NCBI GenBank assembly: GCA_043513815.1
Contig: CP121313.1
Coordinates: forward strand, 4,154,001-4,218,000
Direction: 5' to 3'
From: JANQIO01 sp043513815
Lineage (GTDB): Bacteria; Pseudomonadota; Gammaproteobacteria; Pseudomonadales; Halieaceae
Length of the DNA: 64,000 nt
Every line of letters begins with the position of its first letter. Position 1 is the first letter of the stretch. Positions 1 through 9,232 of this stretch are shown in pieces. A program made the position numbers and the translations under genes. The notes under the pieces were generated by a model that saw only the letters and a program-made list of their open reading frames with translations, was not told the DNA's origin and did no database searches.

Positions 1-525
1 GGTCCCAACCTGCGCGCCACCGGCGTCGACTTTGACCTGCGCCGGGACCAGCCCTACGGCGGCTATGACCAGTTCGAGTTCGAAGTGCCGGTGTTTAACA
101 ACGGCGACTGCTACGACCGTGCCCGGGTGCGCATCGAGGAGATACGCCAGAGCCTGCACATTATTCGCCAGTGCGTCGACAATATGCCGGAGGGGCCCTA
201 CAAGTCAGAGCACAAGCTCACCACCCCGCCGCCGCGGGAGCGCATGCTGGAGGATATCGAAACACTGATCCATCACTTCCTCAACGTGAGCTGGGGGCCG
301 GTAATCCCGGCCGGCGAAGCCTGCATGCCCATCGAGGCCACCAAGGGGCTCAACAGCTACCACCTGGTCAGCGACGGCGGCACCACCAGCTACCGCACGC
401 GCATACGCACGCCCTCCTTTGCAGTGCTCCAACAGATTCCGCTGCTGTCCCGCGGGCTGATGATTCCCGACCTGATCGCCATCATTGCCAGTATCGATTT
501 CGTCATGGCGGACGTGGACCGATGA
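1..525 (+). CDS. nuoD: NADH-quinone oxidoreductase subunit D (or C/D fusion), C-terminal part
   Basis: The reading frame is open from base 1, so the gene starts before the window; 174 residues and the stop are visible. The fragment begins with the conserved GPNLRATGVDFDLRR stretch and continues through FEFEVPVFNNGDCYDR, as in the 49-kDa (NuoD) subunit of complex I. NuoD lies in the peripheral arm and forms much of the quinone site with NuoB and NuoH. In many gammaproteobacteria it is fused to NuoC, which cannot be judged here. Its TGA overlaps the nuoE start as ATGA, indicating translational coupling in a single nuo operon. Confidence 0.95.
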   Translation, partial: GPNLRATGVDFDLRRDQPYGGYDQFEFEVPVFNNGDCYDRARVRIEEIRQSLHIIRQCVDNMPEGPYKSEHKLTTPPPRERMLEDIETLIHHFLNVSWGPVIPAGEACMPIEATKGLNSYHLVSDGGTTSYRTRIRTPSFAVLQQIPLLSRGLMIPDLIAIIASIDFVMADVDR

Positions 526-1040
526 GCGAGCAACTGCACAGCCTGCCGGCAGAGGCTCTCACGTTAAGCGACGCGGAGCTGGCCGAGATCGATGCCGAGA
601 TCGCCCATGCCCCCTACCGGGCGGCGGTGGCCATCGATGCACTGAAAATTGTCCAGGCCCATCGCCGCTGGGTCTCGGATGAGAGCCTGGAGGCGCTGGC
701 CGCCTACCTGGAAATGCCGGCGGCGGAGCTGGAAGGCATTGCCACTTTCTACAACCTGATCTTCCGCCGCCCGGTGGGTGAAAACGTCATCCTGGTGTGC
801 AATAGCGTGAGCTGCTGGATCAAGGGCTGTGAGGGGATCAGCAAAGCGGTTAGCGAACAGCTGGGTATCGAGCCCGGGCAGACCACCGCCGACGATCGCT
901 TCACCCTGCTGCCCATTACCTGCCTGGGCGCCTGCGACCGGGCGCCGGTGATGATGGTGGGCGAGAACAAGTTCGAGGATGTGACGGCGGAGCGCATCGC
1001 TGCCATTCTCGACCACGGCGAGGGGGCGACACCGGGATGA
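522..1040 (+). CDS. nuoE: NADH-quinone oxidoreductase subunit E
   Basis: A 172-residue 24-kDa subunit of the NADH dehydrogenase module of complex I. The thioredoxin-like 2Fe-2S ligands (cluster N1a) are visible as CNSVSCWIKGC followed by CLGAC about 40 residues later. The start at 522 is chosen because it overlaps the nuoD stop (ATGA); an in-frame extension upstream would run through nuoD. The stop overlaps the nuoF ATG in the same way. Length and order fit the usual nuoE. Confidence 0.95.
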   Translation: MSEQLHSLPAEALTLSDAELAEIDAEIAHAPYRAAVAIDALKIVQAHRRWVSDESLEALAAYLEMPAAELEGIATFYNLIFRRPVGENVILVCNSVSCWIKGCEGISKAVSEQLGIEPGQTTADDRFTLLPITCLGACDRAPVMMVGENKFEDVTAERIAAILDHGEGATPG

Positions 1041-2326
1041 GCGAACTGCCCCTGACCCGCAACGTACGACCGGACCGGTCACCCACGGACCTGGCCGCCT
1101 ACGAGGCCAACGGCGGCTACCAGGGCCTGCGCCGAGCCATGGCGGGACTGTCTCCAGCGGACTGTTTGCAGGTGGTGAAAGACTCCAATCTGCGCGGTCG
1201 CGGCGGCGCCGGTTTCCCTACCGGCATGAAGTGGAGCTTCGTGCCGATGGAGAACGTGAGCCCTGGCCACAAATACCTGATCTGTAATGCCGACGAAATG
1301 GAGCCGGGCACCTTCAAGGACCGACTGCTGATGCAGTGCGATCCGCATCAGCTGATCGAGGGCATGATCCTCTCTGCCTATACCATCGGTGCCGACGTCG
1401 CCTACATCTTTATAAGAGCCGAGTACCTGACAGCCGCCCGGCTGCTGCGGGAAGCGATCGCCGAGGCCCGCGCCAAAAACTACCTCGGGCCAGACATCCT
1501 GGGCTCCGGCTACCACCTGGAAATGCACGTGCACGCCAGCGCCGGGCGCTATATCTGTGGCGAAGAAACCGCGCTCATCAGTTCCCTTGAGGGCAAGCGC
1601 GCCAACCCGCGGGCCAAGCCTCCTTTTCCGCAGAAGTCCGGGCTGTGGGGTCGGCCCACCATCGTCAACAACGTCGAAACCCTGTGCAACATCCCCCACA
1701 TCATCGAGCGCGGGCCGGAATGGTTCGGCAGTCTGGGCGTGGGCGAGGATGCCGGCACCAAGCTGTTCGGCGTCAGCGGCCGGGTCAATAATCCCGGCTG
1801 CTGGGAGATGCCCATGGGCACCCCCATCCGCGAAATTCTCGAAGACAGGGCCGGCGGCATGGAGGCGGGCTTCGGCCTCAAGGGCTTTCTGCCCGGCGGC
1901 GGCTCCACCGATTTCCTCACCGCTGAGCACCTGGACCTGCCCATGGAGTACGAGTCCATCGGCAAGGCCGGCAGTCGCATGGGCACCGGCACCATGATTG
2001 TGCTGGATGACCAGACCTGTCCGGTGGGCTTTGTGAAAAACCTGGTGGAGTTCTTCGCCCAGGAGTCCTGCGGCTTCTGCACCCCTTGCCGCGACGGCTT
2101 GCCCTGGAATGCCCAGGTGCTGGACGACATCGAGCGCGGCCGCGGTACCCCTGAAGACCTGGACACCCTGGAGCAGCACATCAGCTATATCGGCGCCATC
2201 GGCAACACCCACTGCGCGCTGGCGCCGGGCGCTATGGAGCCCCTGCAGTCGGCGCTCAAGTACTTCCGCGAGGATTTCCAGCGCCATATCGACGAGGGCG
2301 CCTGTCCCTATGGGGGAGCGCACTGA
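1037..2326 (+). CDS. nuoF: NADH-quinone oxidoreductase subunit F (NADH- and FMN-binding)
   Basis: A 429-residue 51-kDa subunit that oxidises NADH through FMN and passes electrons to the iron-sulfur chain. Visible signatures are the glycine-rich FMN/NADH loop RGRGGAGFPTGMKW, the segment YICGEETALISSLEGKR, and the 4Fe-4S (N3) ligands ESCGFCTPCRDG with a distal cysteine in GNTHCALAPGA. It overlaps nuoE by 4 bases and ends one base before the nuoG ATG. Confidence 0.96.
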   Translation: MSELPLTRNVRPDRSPTDLAAYEANGGYQGLRRAMAGLSPADCLQVVKDSNLRGRGGAGFPTGMKWSFVPMENVSPGHKYLICNADEMEPGTFKDRLLMQCDPHQLIEGMILSAYTIGADVAYIFIRAEYLTAARLLREAIAEARAKNYLGPDILGSGYHLEMHVHASAGRYICGEETALISSLEGKRANPRAKPPFPQKSGLWGRPTIVNNVETLCNIPHIIERGPEWFGSLGVGEDAGTKLFGVSGRVNNPGCWEMPMGTPIREILEDRAGGMEAGFGLKGFLPGGGSTDFLTAEHLDLPMEYESIGKAGSRMGTGTMIVLDDQTCPVGFVKNLVEFFAQESCGFCTPCRDGLPWNAQVLDDIERGRGTPEDLDTLEQHISYIGAIGNTHCALAPGAMEPLQSALKYFREDFQRHIDEGACPYGGAH

Positions 2327-2327
2327 G

Positions 2328-5045
2328 ATGCCGGTGATCAAGGTAGATGGCAAGGATTACGAGGTACAGGCCGGCGACAACTTGCTGGAGACCTGTCTGG
2401 AACTGGGCATGGACCTGCCCTACTTCTGCTGGCATCCAGCCATGGGTTCGATTGGCGCCTGCAGACAGTGCGCGGTGGTCCAGTACCAGAATGAAGAAGA
2501 CACCCGCGGTCGCATTGTCATGGCCTGCATGACCCCGGTCACCGAGGGCGCCATCTTCGACCTGTCCGGGGAGCGCGCCGCCGGCTTCCGGCGCACGGTG
2601 GTGGAATCGCTGATGGTGGACCACCCCCATGACTGCCCGGTCTGCGCCGAGGGCGGCGAGTGTCACCTGCAGGACATGACGGTGATGACCGGCCATCGGG
2701 ACCGTCATTATCGCGGCACCAAGAAAACCTACCGCAACCAGTACCTGGGGCCGCTGATCCACCACGAGATGAACCGCTGCATCACCTGCTACCGCTGCAC
2801 CCGTTTCTATCGCGACTACGCCGGCGGCACCGACCTGGCTGCGCTGGCCGCCCACGACCATGTCTATTTCGGTCGACACCGGGAGGGCACCCTGGAAAGT
2901 CCGTTCGCCGGTAACCTGGTGGAGGTCTGTCCCACCGGCGTGTTCACCGACAAGTCTCTGGTCCAGGACTACACCCGCAAGTGGGACCTGCAGTCCGCAC
3001 CCTCGGTGTGCACCAGCTGCGGCGTGGGCTGCAACACCCTGCCCGGAGAGCGCTACGGTCGACTCAAGCGTATCCACAACCGCTACAACCCTGACGTGAA
3101 CGGTTACTTCCTGTGTGACCGTGGGCGTTTTGGTGGCAACCACGTCAACGCCGACCAGCGCGTCGATTTCCCGGCCCAGCGTGACGCCGACGGTCGCTTC
3201 CGGGCCCTGACTGACGAGGACTGCGCCAAAGTCCTCCGAACCACACTCATGGGCAAACGGCTGGCGGGCATCGGTTCTCCTCGCGCGGGCGTCGAAGCCA
3301 ACCTGTTGCTCCAGACGCTGGTGGGGGTCGGGCACTTTGCCAGCGGCATGGAGGATACCGAGCACCACCTGATGCAGCGAATGCTGCGCCACCAGGTGAA
3401 CAGCACGGCCCACAATCCCGGCCTCAAGGACATCGAATCCGCCGACGCCATCCTGGTGCTGGGCGAAGACCTCACCCACACGGCGGCCCGAACCGCGCTG
3501 GCCCTGCGCCAATCGGTACGCAACGAGGCCAATGAAATGGCGGCGGAACTCAAGCTGGCCCCCTGGCAGGACGCCGCCGTGCGCAACCTGGCCCAGGACC
3601 GCAAAAGCCCGCTGCACATCGTCTGCGCCGGCAGTACCGATCTCGATGATATCGCCGCCGGCCACTATCGACTGGTGGCAGATGACCAGGCGCGACTGGC
3701 GGCTGATGTTGTTGCCGCCATCGAGGACAACGGCGGCGACGCCGCGGCCCGGCGTATTGCCGAGGACCTGCTGGCGGCCAAACGCCCACTCATCGTCAGT
3801 GGCTGCGGCGCCGGTTCGGCCGCGTTGATCGATAGCGCCGCAGCCATTGCCGACGCACTGGTGGCCAGGAACTCAGCAGCGATGCTCAGTTTTACGGCAC
3901 CAGAGTGCAACAGCCTCGGACAGGCTTTGCTGTGTCGCGACGCCGACGGCAGCCTGGCGGCGCTGGCGCAAACGGATGCCGACGCGCTGATCATCCTGGA
4001 GAACGACCTGACCCGCCGCCTGTCGAGCGCGGAACTCGATGCCCTGCGCCAGCGAGTACCCCTCTGGATCGGTATCGATATTCTGGAAAACGATACCCTC
4101 GCACGCTGTGATCTGGTGCTTCCCGCCGCCGCCTTTACCGAAACCGAGGCCACCTACGTCAGCGCGGAGGGCCGTGCCCAACGCGCATTTCCTGCGCATC
4201 CGCCGGCCCACGGTCGCCGTCCGGGGTGGCGCTGGATCCTGGAGCTGGCGCGCGCGGTGGACAACAGTGCGCTGGCCCCCATTCAGCACTTTGATGACAT
4301 CGGCGCCACCCTGGCCGGTGACGATGCGGTGTTGCAGGGCGTGGTCGCCGCTGCACCTGACCACGGCTTCCGCAGCCACGGCCTGAAGATCCCGCGCCAG
4401 CCCCATCGCTACAGTGGTCGAACCGCCATGCTCGCCGACGTCTCTGTGCATGAACCCCGCCAGTCAGATGACGACGACTCGGCGCTGGCCTACACCATGG
4501 AGGGATCTGCCGCGGCCGATCGGCCCGGCGCCCTGCTCAGTTATGTCTGGTCGCCGGGCTGGAACTCCAACCAGTCGCTGCACAAGTTCCAGGCGGACAT
4601 CGGCGGTGCCCTGCGCGGCGGCAGCACCGGCCAGCGTCTGCTGGAGGAGCTCAGCCTGGCACCCGCCACACCGGCGCCGCGGCCAGAGGCATACTCTCGT
4701 CGCGACGGACAGTGGCTGCTGCAAGCCCGACACCACCTGTTCGGCAGCGAAGAACTGAGCCGCCTTGGTGAGAGCATTGCCGAGCTGGCGGGCCGCGCCC
4801 TGATTTATCTGCACCCCGACGACGCCGACAGCCTGGGACTGGAGGACGGCGACGGTGCGGCAATCGAGGGTTGCGCACTGCAAGTGCGCCTCGATCCCAG
4901 CCAGGTGCAGGGCAGCGCCGGTTTTGCCTCCGGCTACCCGGAGACGCTTGCCCTGCGCAGCGGCCAGTGGGTCAGCATTGAAAGAGCCGCGAACTGGCAA
5001 CGCGCAGCTGAGCTGATCGGCAGTGACCGCGGAGCGACCGTATGA
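2328..5045 (+). CDS. nuoG: NADH-quinone oxidoreductase subunit G (iron-sulfur)
   Basis: A 905-residue large subunit of the NADH module. The N-terminal ferredoxin-like 2Fe-2S domain has Cys34, Cys45, Cys48 and Cys67. A H-x3-C-x2-C-x5-C cluster site follows (His99, Cys103, Cys106, Cys112), then CITCYRCTRF near residue 151. CTSCGVGC near 228 with a later cysteine in YFLCDRGRFGG matches the extra N7 cluster known from E. coli. The rest is a degenerate molybdopterin-oxidoreductase domain. The start at 2328 is one base after the nuoF stop and gives the expected MPVIKVDGKDYEV beginning; longer in-frame starts lie inside nuoF. Confidence 0.95.
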   Translation: MPVIKVDGKDYEVQAGDNLLETCLELGMDLPYFCWHPAMGSIGACRQCAVVQYQNEEDTRGRIVMACMTPVTEGAIFDLSGERAAGFRRTVVESLMVDHPHDCPVCAEGGECHLQDMTVMTGHRDRHYRGTKKTYRNQYLGPLIHHEMNRCITCYRCTRFYRDYAGGTDLAALAAHDHVYFGRHREGTLESPFAGNLVEVCPTGVFTDKSLVQDYTRKWDLQSAPSVCTSCGVGCNTLPGERYGRLKRIHNRYNPDVNGYFLCDRGRFGGNHVNADQRVDFPAQRDADGRFRALTDEDCAKVLRTTLMGKRLAGIGSPRAGVEANLLLQTLVGVGHFASGMEDTEHHLMQRMLRHQVNSTAHNPGLKDIESADAILVLGEDLTHTAARTALALRQSVRNEANEMAAELKLAPWQDAAVRNLAQDRKSPLHIVCAGSTDLDDIAAGHYRLVADDQARLAADVVAAIEDNGGDAAARRIAEDLLAAKRPLIVSGCGAGSAALIDSAAAIADALVARNSAAMLSFTAPECNSLGQALLCRDADGSLAALAQTDADALIILENDLTRRLSSAELDALRQRVPLWIGIDILENDTLARCDLVLPAAAFTETEATYVSAEGRAQRAFPAHPPAHGRRPGWRWILELARAVDNSALAPIQHFDDIGATLAGDDAVLQGVVAAAPDHGFRSHGLKIPRQPHRYSGRTAMLADVSVHEPRQSDDDDSALAYTMEGSAAADRPGALLSYVWSPGWNSNQSLHKFQADIGGALRGGSTGQRLLEELSLAPATPAPRPEAYSRRDGQWLLQARHHLFGSEELSRLGESIAELAGRALIYLHPDDADSLGLEDGDGAAIEGCALQVRLDPSQVQGSAGFASGYPETLALRSGQWVSIERAANWQRAAELIGSDRGATV

Positions 5046-5998
5046 GCGAGATGGGAAGTGTCATATTCGGGCTGGTACTGCTGTTGAGCGCGGTCGGCCT
5101 GGCGGCGGGCCTTACCTGGTTTGAGCGCCGGGTGCTGGGCATCTGGCAGGACCGCTACGGCCCCAACCGACTGGGACCCTTCGGCGTCTTACAGGTGCTG
5201 GCCGACATGCTCAAGCTGCTGACCAAGGACGACTGGGTGCCGCCCTTCGCCGACCGGGTGGTGTTCGTGTTCGCGCCCACCGCTATTGTCATCGCCATGC
5301 TGATGGGTTTCGCAGTAGTGCCCTTCTCTCCTGAGCTGCACCTGCTGGACGTGAATATCGGTCTGTTGTTTTTCCTGGGCATGACCTCGCTGGCGGTCTA
5401 CAGCGTGCTGCTGGGCGGACTGGCCTCCAACAACAAGTACGCCCTGCTGGGCGGCCTGCGTTCAGCAGCGCAGATGATCAGCTACGAAGTGTTCATGGGG
5501 CTGTCCCTGATCGGCGTGGTGATGCTCGCCGGCAGCTTCAGCCTGCAGGACATTGTGCGGGCCCAGCAAGACATGTGGTTTTGCGTCAGCCAGTTCCTCG
5601 GGCTTTATGTGTTCATCATTGCCGGCATCGCCGAGAGTCATCGCCTGCCTTTTGACCTGCCAGAGGCCGAGCACGAGTTGACCGCCGGCTTCCACACCGA
5701 GTACGGCGGCATGAAGTTTGCCATGTTCATGCTCGGTGAGTACCTGGGCCTGATACTGATTACCTGCATGATCACCACCCTGTTTTTTGGCGGCTGGCTG
5801 GGGCCCGACTTCCTGCCGCCCCTGGCCTGGTTCCTGTTGAAGACCGGGCTGTTGATCCTGTTTTTCATTCTGCTGAGGGCGGCCATCCCGCGGCCGCGCT
5901 ACGACCAGCTCATGTCACTGGGCTGGAAATTCATGCTGCCGCTCACCCTGCTCAACCTGGCCGCTACCGGGGCCGTGGCCCTGTGGATGGAGGGCTGA
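5042..5998 (+). CDS. nuoH: NADH-quinone oxidoreductase subunit H
   Basis: A 318-residue integral membrane subunit (about eight helices) that joins the membrane and peripheral arms and helps form the quinone chamber. The highly conserved cytoplasmic loop ESHRLPFDLPEAEHELTAGF followed by HTEYGGMKFAMF is present, as is ERRVLGIWQDRYGPNR near the N terminus. It overlaps nuoG by 4 bases (ATGA) and is followed two bases later by nuoI. Confidence 0.96.
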   Translation: MSEMGSVIFGLVLLLSAVGLAAGLTWFERRVLGIWQDRYGPNRLGPFGVLQVLADMLKLLTKDDWVPPFADRVVFVFAPTAIVIAMLMGFAVVPFSPELHLLDVNIGLLFFLGMTSLAVYSVLLGGLASNNKYALLGGLRSAAQMISYEVFMGLSLIGVVMLAGSFSLQDIVRAQQDMWFCVSQFLGLYVFIIAGIAESHRLPFDLPEAEHELTAGFHTEYGGMKFAMFMLGEYLGLILITCMITTLFFGGWLGPDFLPPLAWFLLKTGLLILFFILLRAAIPRPRYDQLMSLGWKFMLPLTLLNLAATGAVALWMEG

Positions 5999-6000
5999 AC

Positions 6001-6528
6001 ATGCTGCGCTCCCTGATAAGTCAACTGCGCACCCTGGGCACCGTACTCCAGCACACCTTCAGCCGCGCCGAGACGGTGCAGTATCCAGAGCAGAAACCTT
6101 ACCTGGCGCCGCGCTACCGGGGCCGCATCGTGTTGACCCGGGATCCGGACGGCGACGAGCGCTGCGTGGCATGCAACCTGTGCGCCGTGGCCTGCCCGGT
6201 GGACTGCATTGCCCTGCAGCAGGGCGTGCGGGAAGACGGCCGCTGGTACCCGGAGTTTTTCCGCATCAACTTCTCGCGCTGCATCATGTGCGGCATGTGC
6301 GAGGAAGCCTGCCCCACCGCCGCCATCCAGCTCACGCCGGACTTCGAGATGTGCGAGTACGACCGCCAGAGCATGGTGTATGAAAAGGAGCACCTGCTGA
6401 TCAATGGCACCGGCAAGGTCCACGACTACAACTTCTACCGGGTGTCAGGCCTGAAGATTTTCGGCAAGGACAAGGGCGAAGCACTGAACGAAGAGCCCCC
6501 GGTGGACCCCAGGAGCCTGCTGCCATGA
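6001..6528 (+). CDS. nuoI: NADH-quinone oxidoreductase subunit I (8Fe ferredoxin)
   Basis: A 175-residue subunit with two 4Fe-4S motifs, CVACNLCAVACPVDC and CIMCGMCEEACPTA, which bind clusters N6a and N6b and hand electrons on to NuoB. The ATG at 6001 is chosen because it follows the nuoH stop directly; a GTG at 5983 would add six residues lying inside nuoH. The stop overlaps nuoJ by 4 bases. Confidence 0.95.
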   Translation: MLRSLISQLRTLGTVLQHTFSRAETVQYPEQKPYLAPRYRGRIVLTRDPDGDERCVACNLCAVACPVDCIALQQGVREDGRWYPEFFRINFSRCIMCGMCEEACPTAAIQLTPDFEMCEYDRQSMVYEKEHLLINGTGKVHDYNFYRVSGLKIFGKDKGEALNEEPPVDPRSLLP

Positions 6529-7043
6529 TCCTGACCCTGTTCTACGTGGCCGCCACCATCGCGCTGCTGTCCACCGGCATGGCCCTCAGCCGCACCAATG
6601 CCGCCCACGCGCTGATCTACCTGATCATGTCCCTGCTGTCGGTGGCAGTAATCTTCTTCATCATTGGCGCACCCTTTGCAGCGGCGCTGGAAGTCGTGAT
6701 CTACGCCGGCGCCATCATGGTGCTTTTCGTATTCGTGATCATGATGCTGAATCTGGGCGAAGCCGGCCAGGTCCGCGAGCGGGAGTGGCTCAAGCCCCGT
6801 AGCTGGATACTGCCGGGGCTGTTCGCCGGCCTGTTGCTGGCAGAGCTGCTGGTGCTGGAGACCGGCCTCAGTGGCACCACCACCGGCGTGGCTGTCGAGC
6901 CGAAAGAGGTAGGCCTGACGCTGTTCGGCCCCTACGTACTGGCGGTCGAGCTGGCCTCAATGCTGCTGCTGGCAGGGCTGGTCGGCGCCTACCATGTGGG
7001 ACGCAGTTTCCTGGCCCGGGACCGAGGGGTAAAGCACGAATGA
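6525..7043 (+). CDS. nuoJ: NADH-quinone oxidoreductase subunit J
   Basis: A 172-residue membrane subunit of the proton-pumping arm with about five helices. The central helix carries VVIYAGAIMVLFVFVIMMLN, the family hallmark (the pi-bulge helix). It overlaps nuoI as ATGA. A 37-base gap containing a clear ribosome-binding site separates it from nuoK. Confidence 0.94.
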   Translation: MILTLFYVAATIALLSTGMALSRTNAAHALIYLIMSLLSVAVIFFIIGAPFAAALEVVIYAGAIMVLFVFVIMMLNLGEAGQVREREWLKPRSWILPGLFAGLLLAELLVLETGLSGTTTGVAVEPKEVGLTLFGPYVLAVELASMLLLAGLVGAYHVGRSFLARDRGVKHE

Positions 7044-7080
7044 AGCCAGGACTGCACAAACCACGCGGAGGTTCTCGCTA

Positions 7081-7395
7081 GTGGACGGCCTGCAGGTGCC
7101 ATTGGAGCACGTGCTGGGGCTGGCGTCCCTGCTGTTTGCCCTCGGCCTTACTGGCCTGATGGTGCGCCGCAATATCCTGTTTGTGCTGATGTCGCTGGAA
7201 GTGATGCTGAATTCGGCGGCACTGGCATTCGTCGCCGCCGGCGCCCACTGGGGCCAGCCTGACGGTCAGGTGGTTTTCATGCTGGTGCTGACGGTCACCG
7301 CGGCAGAGGTCTCGGTGGGGCTTGGATTGGTGCTGCAGATCCAGCGTCGCTTCCAGACTCTCGACATCGACAACGCTACCCGGTTGCGAGGCTGA
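7081..7395 (+). CDS. nuoK: NADH-quinone oxidoreductase subunit K, GTG start
   Basis: A 104-residue, three-helix subunit. The conserved helix segments RRNILFVLMSLEVMLNSAAL and DGQVVFMLVLTVTAAEVSVG carry the two membrane glutamates needed for proton transfer in this family. No ATG is available in a sensible place. The start is a GTG at 7081 preceded by GCGGAGG at suitable spacing, making it the only nuo gene here without overlap or near-contact with its upstream neighbour. Confidence 0.93.
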   Translation: MDGLQVPLEHVLGLASLLFALGLTGLMVRRNILFVLMSLEVMLNSAALAFVAAGAHWGQPDGQVVFMLVLTVTAAEVSVGLGLVLQIQRRFQTLDIDNATRLRG

Positions 7396-7396
7396 C

Positions 7397-9232
7397 ATGA
7401 CCGAGCTGCTCTGGCTGATACCCGCCCTGCCTCTGGCTAGCGCCACAGTGCTGATTTTTGCGGGCCGCCTGTTGGGACCGCGCTGGGTCGCCGTGCTGGG
7501 AGTGGGTTCGGTGGGTGCTGCCGGCATCTGCGTACTGTTCACCATCCTGCAGTGGCAGGGCGCACCCCTGCAGCAGCAACTCTGGACCTGGATACAGGTA
7601 GGCGAGCTGTCCGCCGGCGTCAGCTTCTACATCGACGGGCTCACCCTGGTGATGCTATCGGTAATCACCGGAGTGGGCTTCCTGATTCACCTGTACTCCG
7701 CCGAATTCATGGCCGGTGATGAGAGCTACGCCCGTTACTTTGCCTACCTGAACCTGTTTGTCACCGCCATGCTGACACTGGTCATGGCAGACAACCTGTT
7801 GCTGCTGTTTTTCGGCTGGGAAGGAGTAGGCGCCTGCTCCTATCTGCTGATCGGCTTCTGGCATTTCGATGCCGGCAACGGCGCCGCGGCGCGCAAGGCC
7901 TTCGTGGTCACCCGGGTGGGCGACGCCGCCATGGCGCTGGGTCTGTTCCTGCTGTTCCGGGAATTCGGCACCCTGGATATACAGGCCCTGGGCACCGCCG
8001 CCAGCCTGCGCTGGGAGGTGGGGGAGCCCATCGCGGTGCTCGCCACCGCGCTACTGCTCGGTGGTGCCGTCGGCAAATCGGCGCAGCTACCGCTTCACAC
8101 CTGGCTGCCGGATGCCATGGCTGGCCCGACCCCGGTTAGCGCCCTGATCCACGCTGCCACCATGGTCACCGCCGGTGTATACCTGATCGCCCGCACCCAC
8201 GAGTTGTTTCTGCTGGCACCGCCGACGTTGATGGCCGTAGCGATCATCGGCCTGCTGACCCTGTTGCTGGCGGCCTTCGCGGCACTCTGCCAGAACGACA
8301 TCAAGCGCATTCTGGCCTGGTCCACCATCAGCCAGATCGGCTACATGTTCCTCGGCCTGGGCGTCGGCGCCTGGAGTGCCAGTATTTTCCACCTGATGAC
8401 CCATGCCTTTTTCAAGGCGCTGCTGTTCCTCGCCGCCGGCGCCATCATCCACTGCCTGCACCACGAACACGACATCCGCAATATGGGTGGTCTGCGCAGT
8501 CGCCTGCCGTTGGTGTTCCTGTGCTTCCTGATCGGAGCCGCCGCCCTGTCGGCGCTGCCACTCACTTCCGGCTTTTTCAGCAAGGACCTGATCGTGCTGG
8601 CAGCGTTCCAGGCGCCGGAAGTGGGCGCGTGGCTGTGGGCGGGCGCCGTATTAGGCGCTTTCCTGACGGCGCTTTACAGCTTCCGGCTGGTGTTTGTCGT
8701 CTTTTTCGGCCGCGCCAACACCCTGCCGGATCGCCAGCCCGGACCCGGAATGGCGATGCCGCTTTCGATACTGTGTGTCTTTTCGCTGGCCGGCGGCTGG
8801 CTCGGAATCCCCGTCGCTGGCGTGTTCCCGGCGGTGGCCGAGACCCACCCAGCGCTGTGGGTGGAAGCCATCTCCATCGGCGTACCCCTGCTGGGACTGG
8901 CGCTCGCTTACGCGCTGTTCCTGGGTCGCCAGCTCAGTGCCGAGGGCCTGGTGAATACGCCTCCAGGGCAGGCGCTGTTCCGCTTCTGGCATGCGGGCTG
9001 GCGCGTCGACGGGCTCTATAACTGGCTGTGGGTGAAACCCTTTATGGCATTGTCAGCCGTGCTGAAATCCGAGCCACTCGATCGTCTCTACGGCGCTGTG
9101 GTGGGTCTCTGTCAGCTGGGCCACCGGAGCTTGAGCAATACCCAGAGCGGCCGGTTGCGACAGTACGCCACTGCAATGGTGGCCGGCGTGATTGTGCTGC
9201 TGGGCGTCGTCTGGAGGGCCGCGGGGGGATGA
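7397..9232 (+). CDS. nuoL: NADH-quinone oxidoreductase subunit L
   Basis: A 611-residue antiporter-like (Mrp/MRP-type) proton channel at the tip of the membrane arm. Typical stretches are FFGWEGVGACSYLLIGFW (with the key glutamate), KSAQLPLHTWLPDAMAGPTP and VSALIHAATMVTAGVYLI. The C-terminal portion past residue 500 is the lateral helix extension. The start at 7397 is one base after the nuoK TGA; a longer reading frame upstream lies within nuoK. It overlaps nuoM as ATGA. Confidence 0.95.
   Translation: MTELLWLIPALPLASATVLIFAGRLLGPRWVAVLGVGSVGAAGICVLFTILQWQGAPLQQQLWTWIQVGELSAGVSFYIDGLTLVMLSVITGVGFLIHLYSAEFMAGDESYARYFAYLNLFVTAMLTLVMADNLLLLFFGWEGVGACSYLLIGFWHFDAGNGAAARKAFVVTRVGDAAMALGLFLLFREFGTLDIQALGTAASLRWEVGEPIAVLATALLLGGAVGKSAQLPLHTWLPDAMAGPTPVSALIHAATMVTAGVYLIARTHELFLLAPPTLMAVAIIGLLTLLLAAFAALCQNDIKRILAWSTISQIGYMFLGLGVGAWSASIFHLMTHAFFKALLFLAAGAIIHCLHHEHDIRNMGGLRSRLPLVFLCFLIGAAALSALPLTSGFFSKDLIVLAAFQAPEVGAWLWAGAVLGAFLTALYSFRLVFVVFFGRANTLPDRQPGPGMAMPLSILCVFSLAGGWLGIPVAGVFPAVAETHPALWVEAISIGVPLLGLALAYALFLGRQLSAEGLVNTPPGQALFRFWHAGWRVDGLYNWLWVKPFMALSAVLKSEPLDRLYGAVVGLCQLGHRSLSNTQSGRLRQYATAMVAGVIVLLGVVWRAAGG

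Noticed and set aside
1079..2353. A 424-codon reading frame antisense to nuoF
   Set aside because: It is a frame shadow of nuoF with no domain features.
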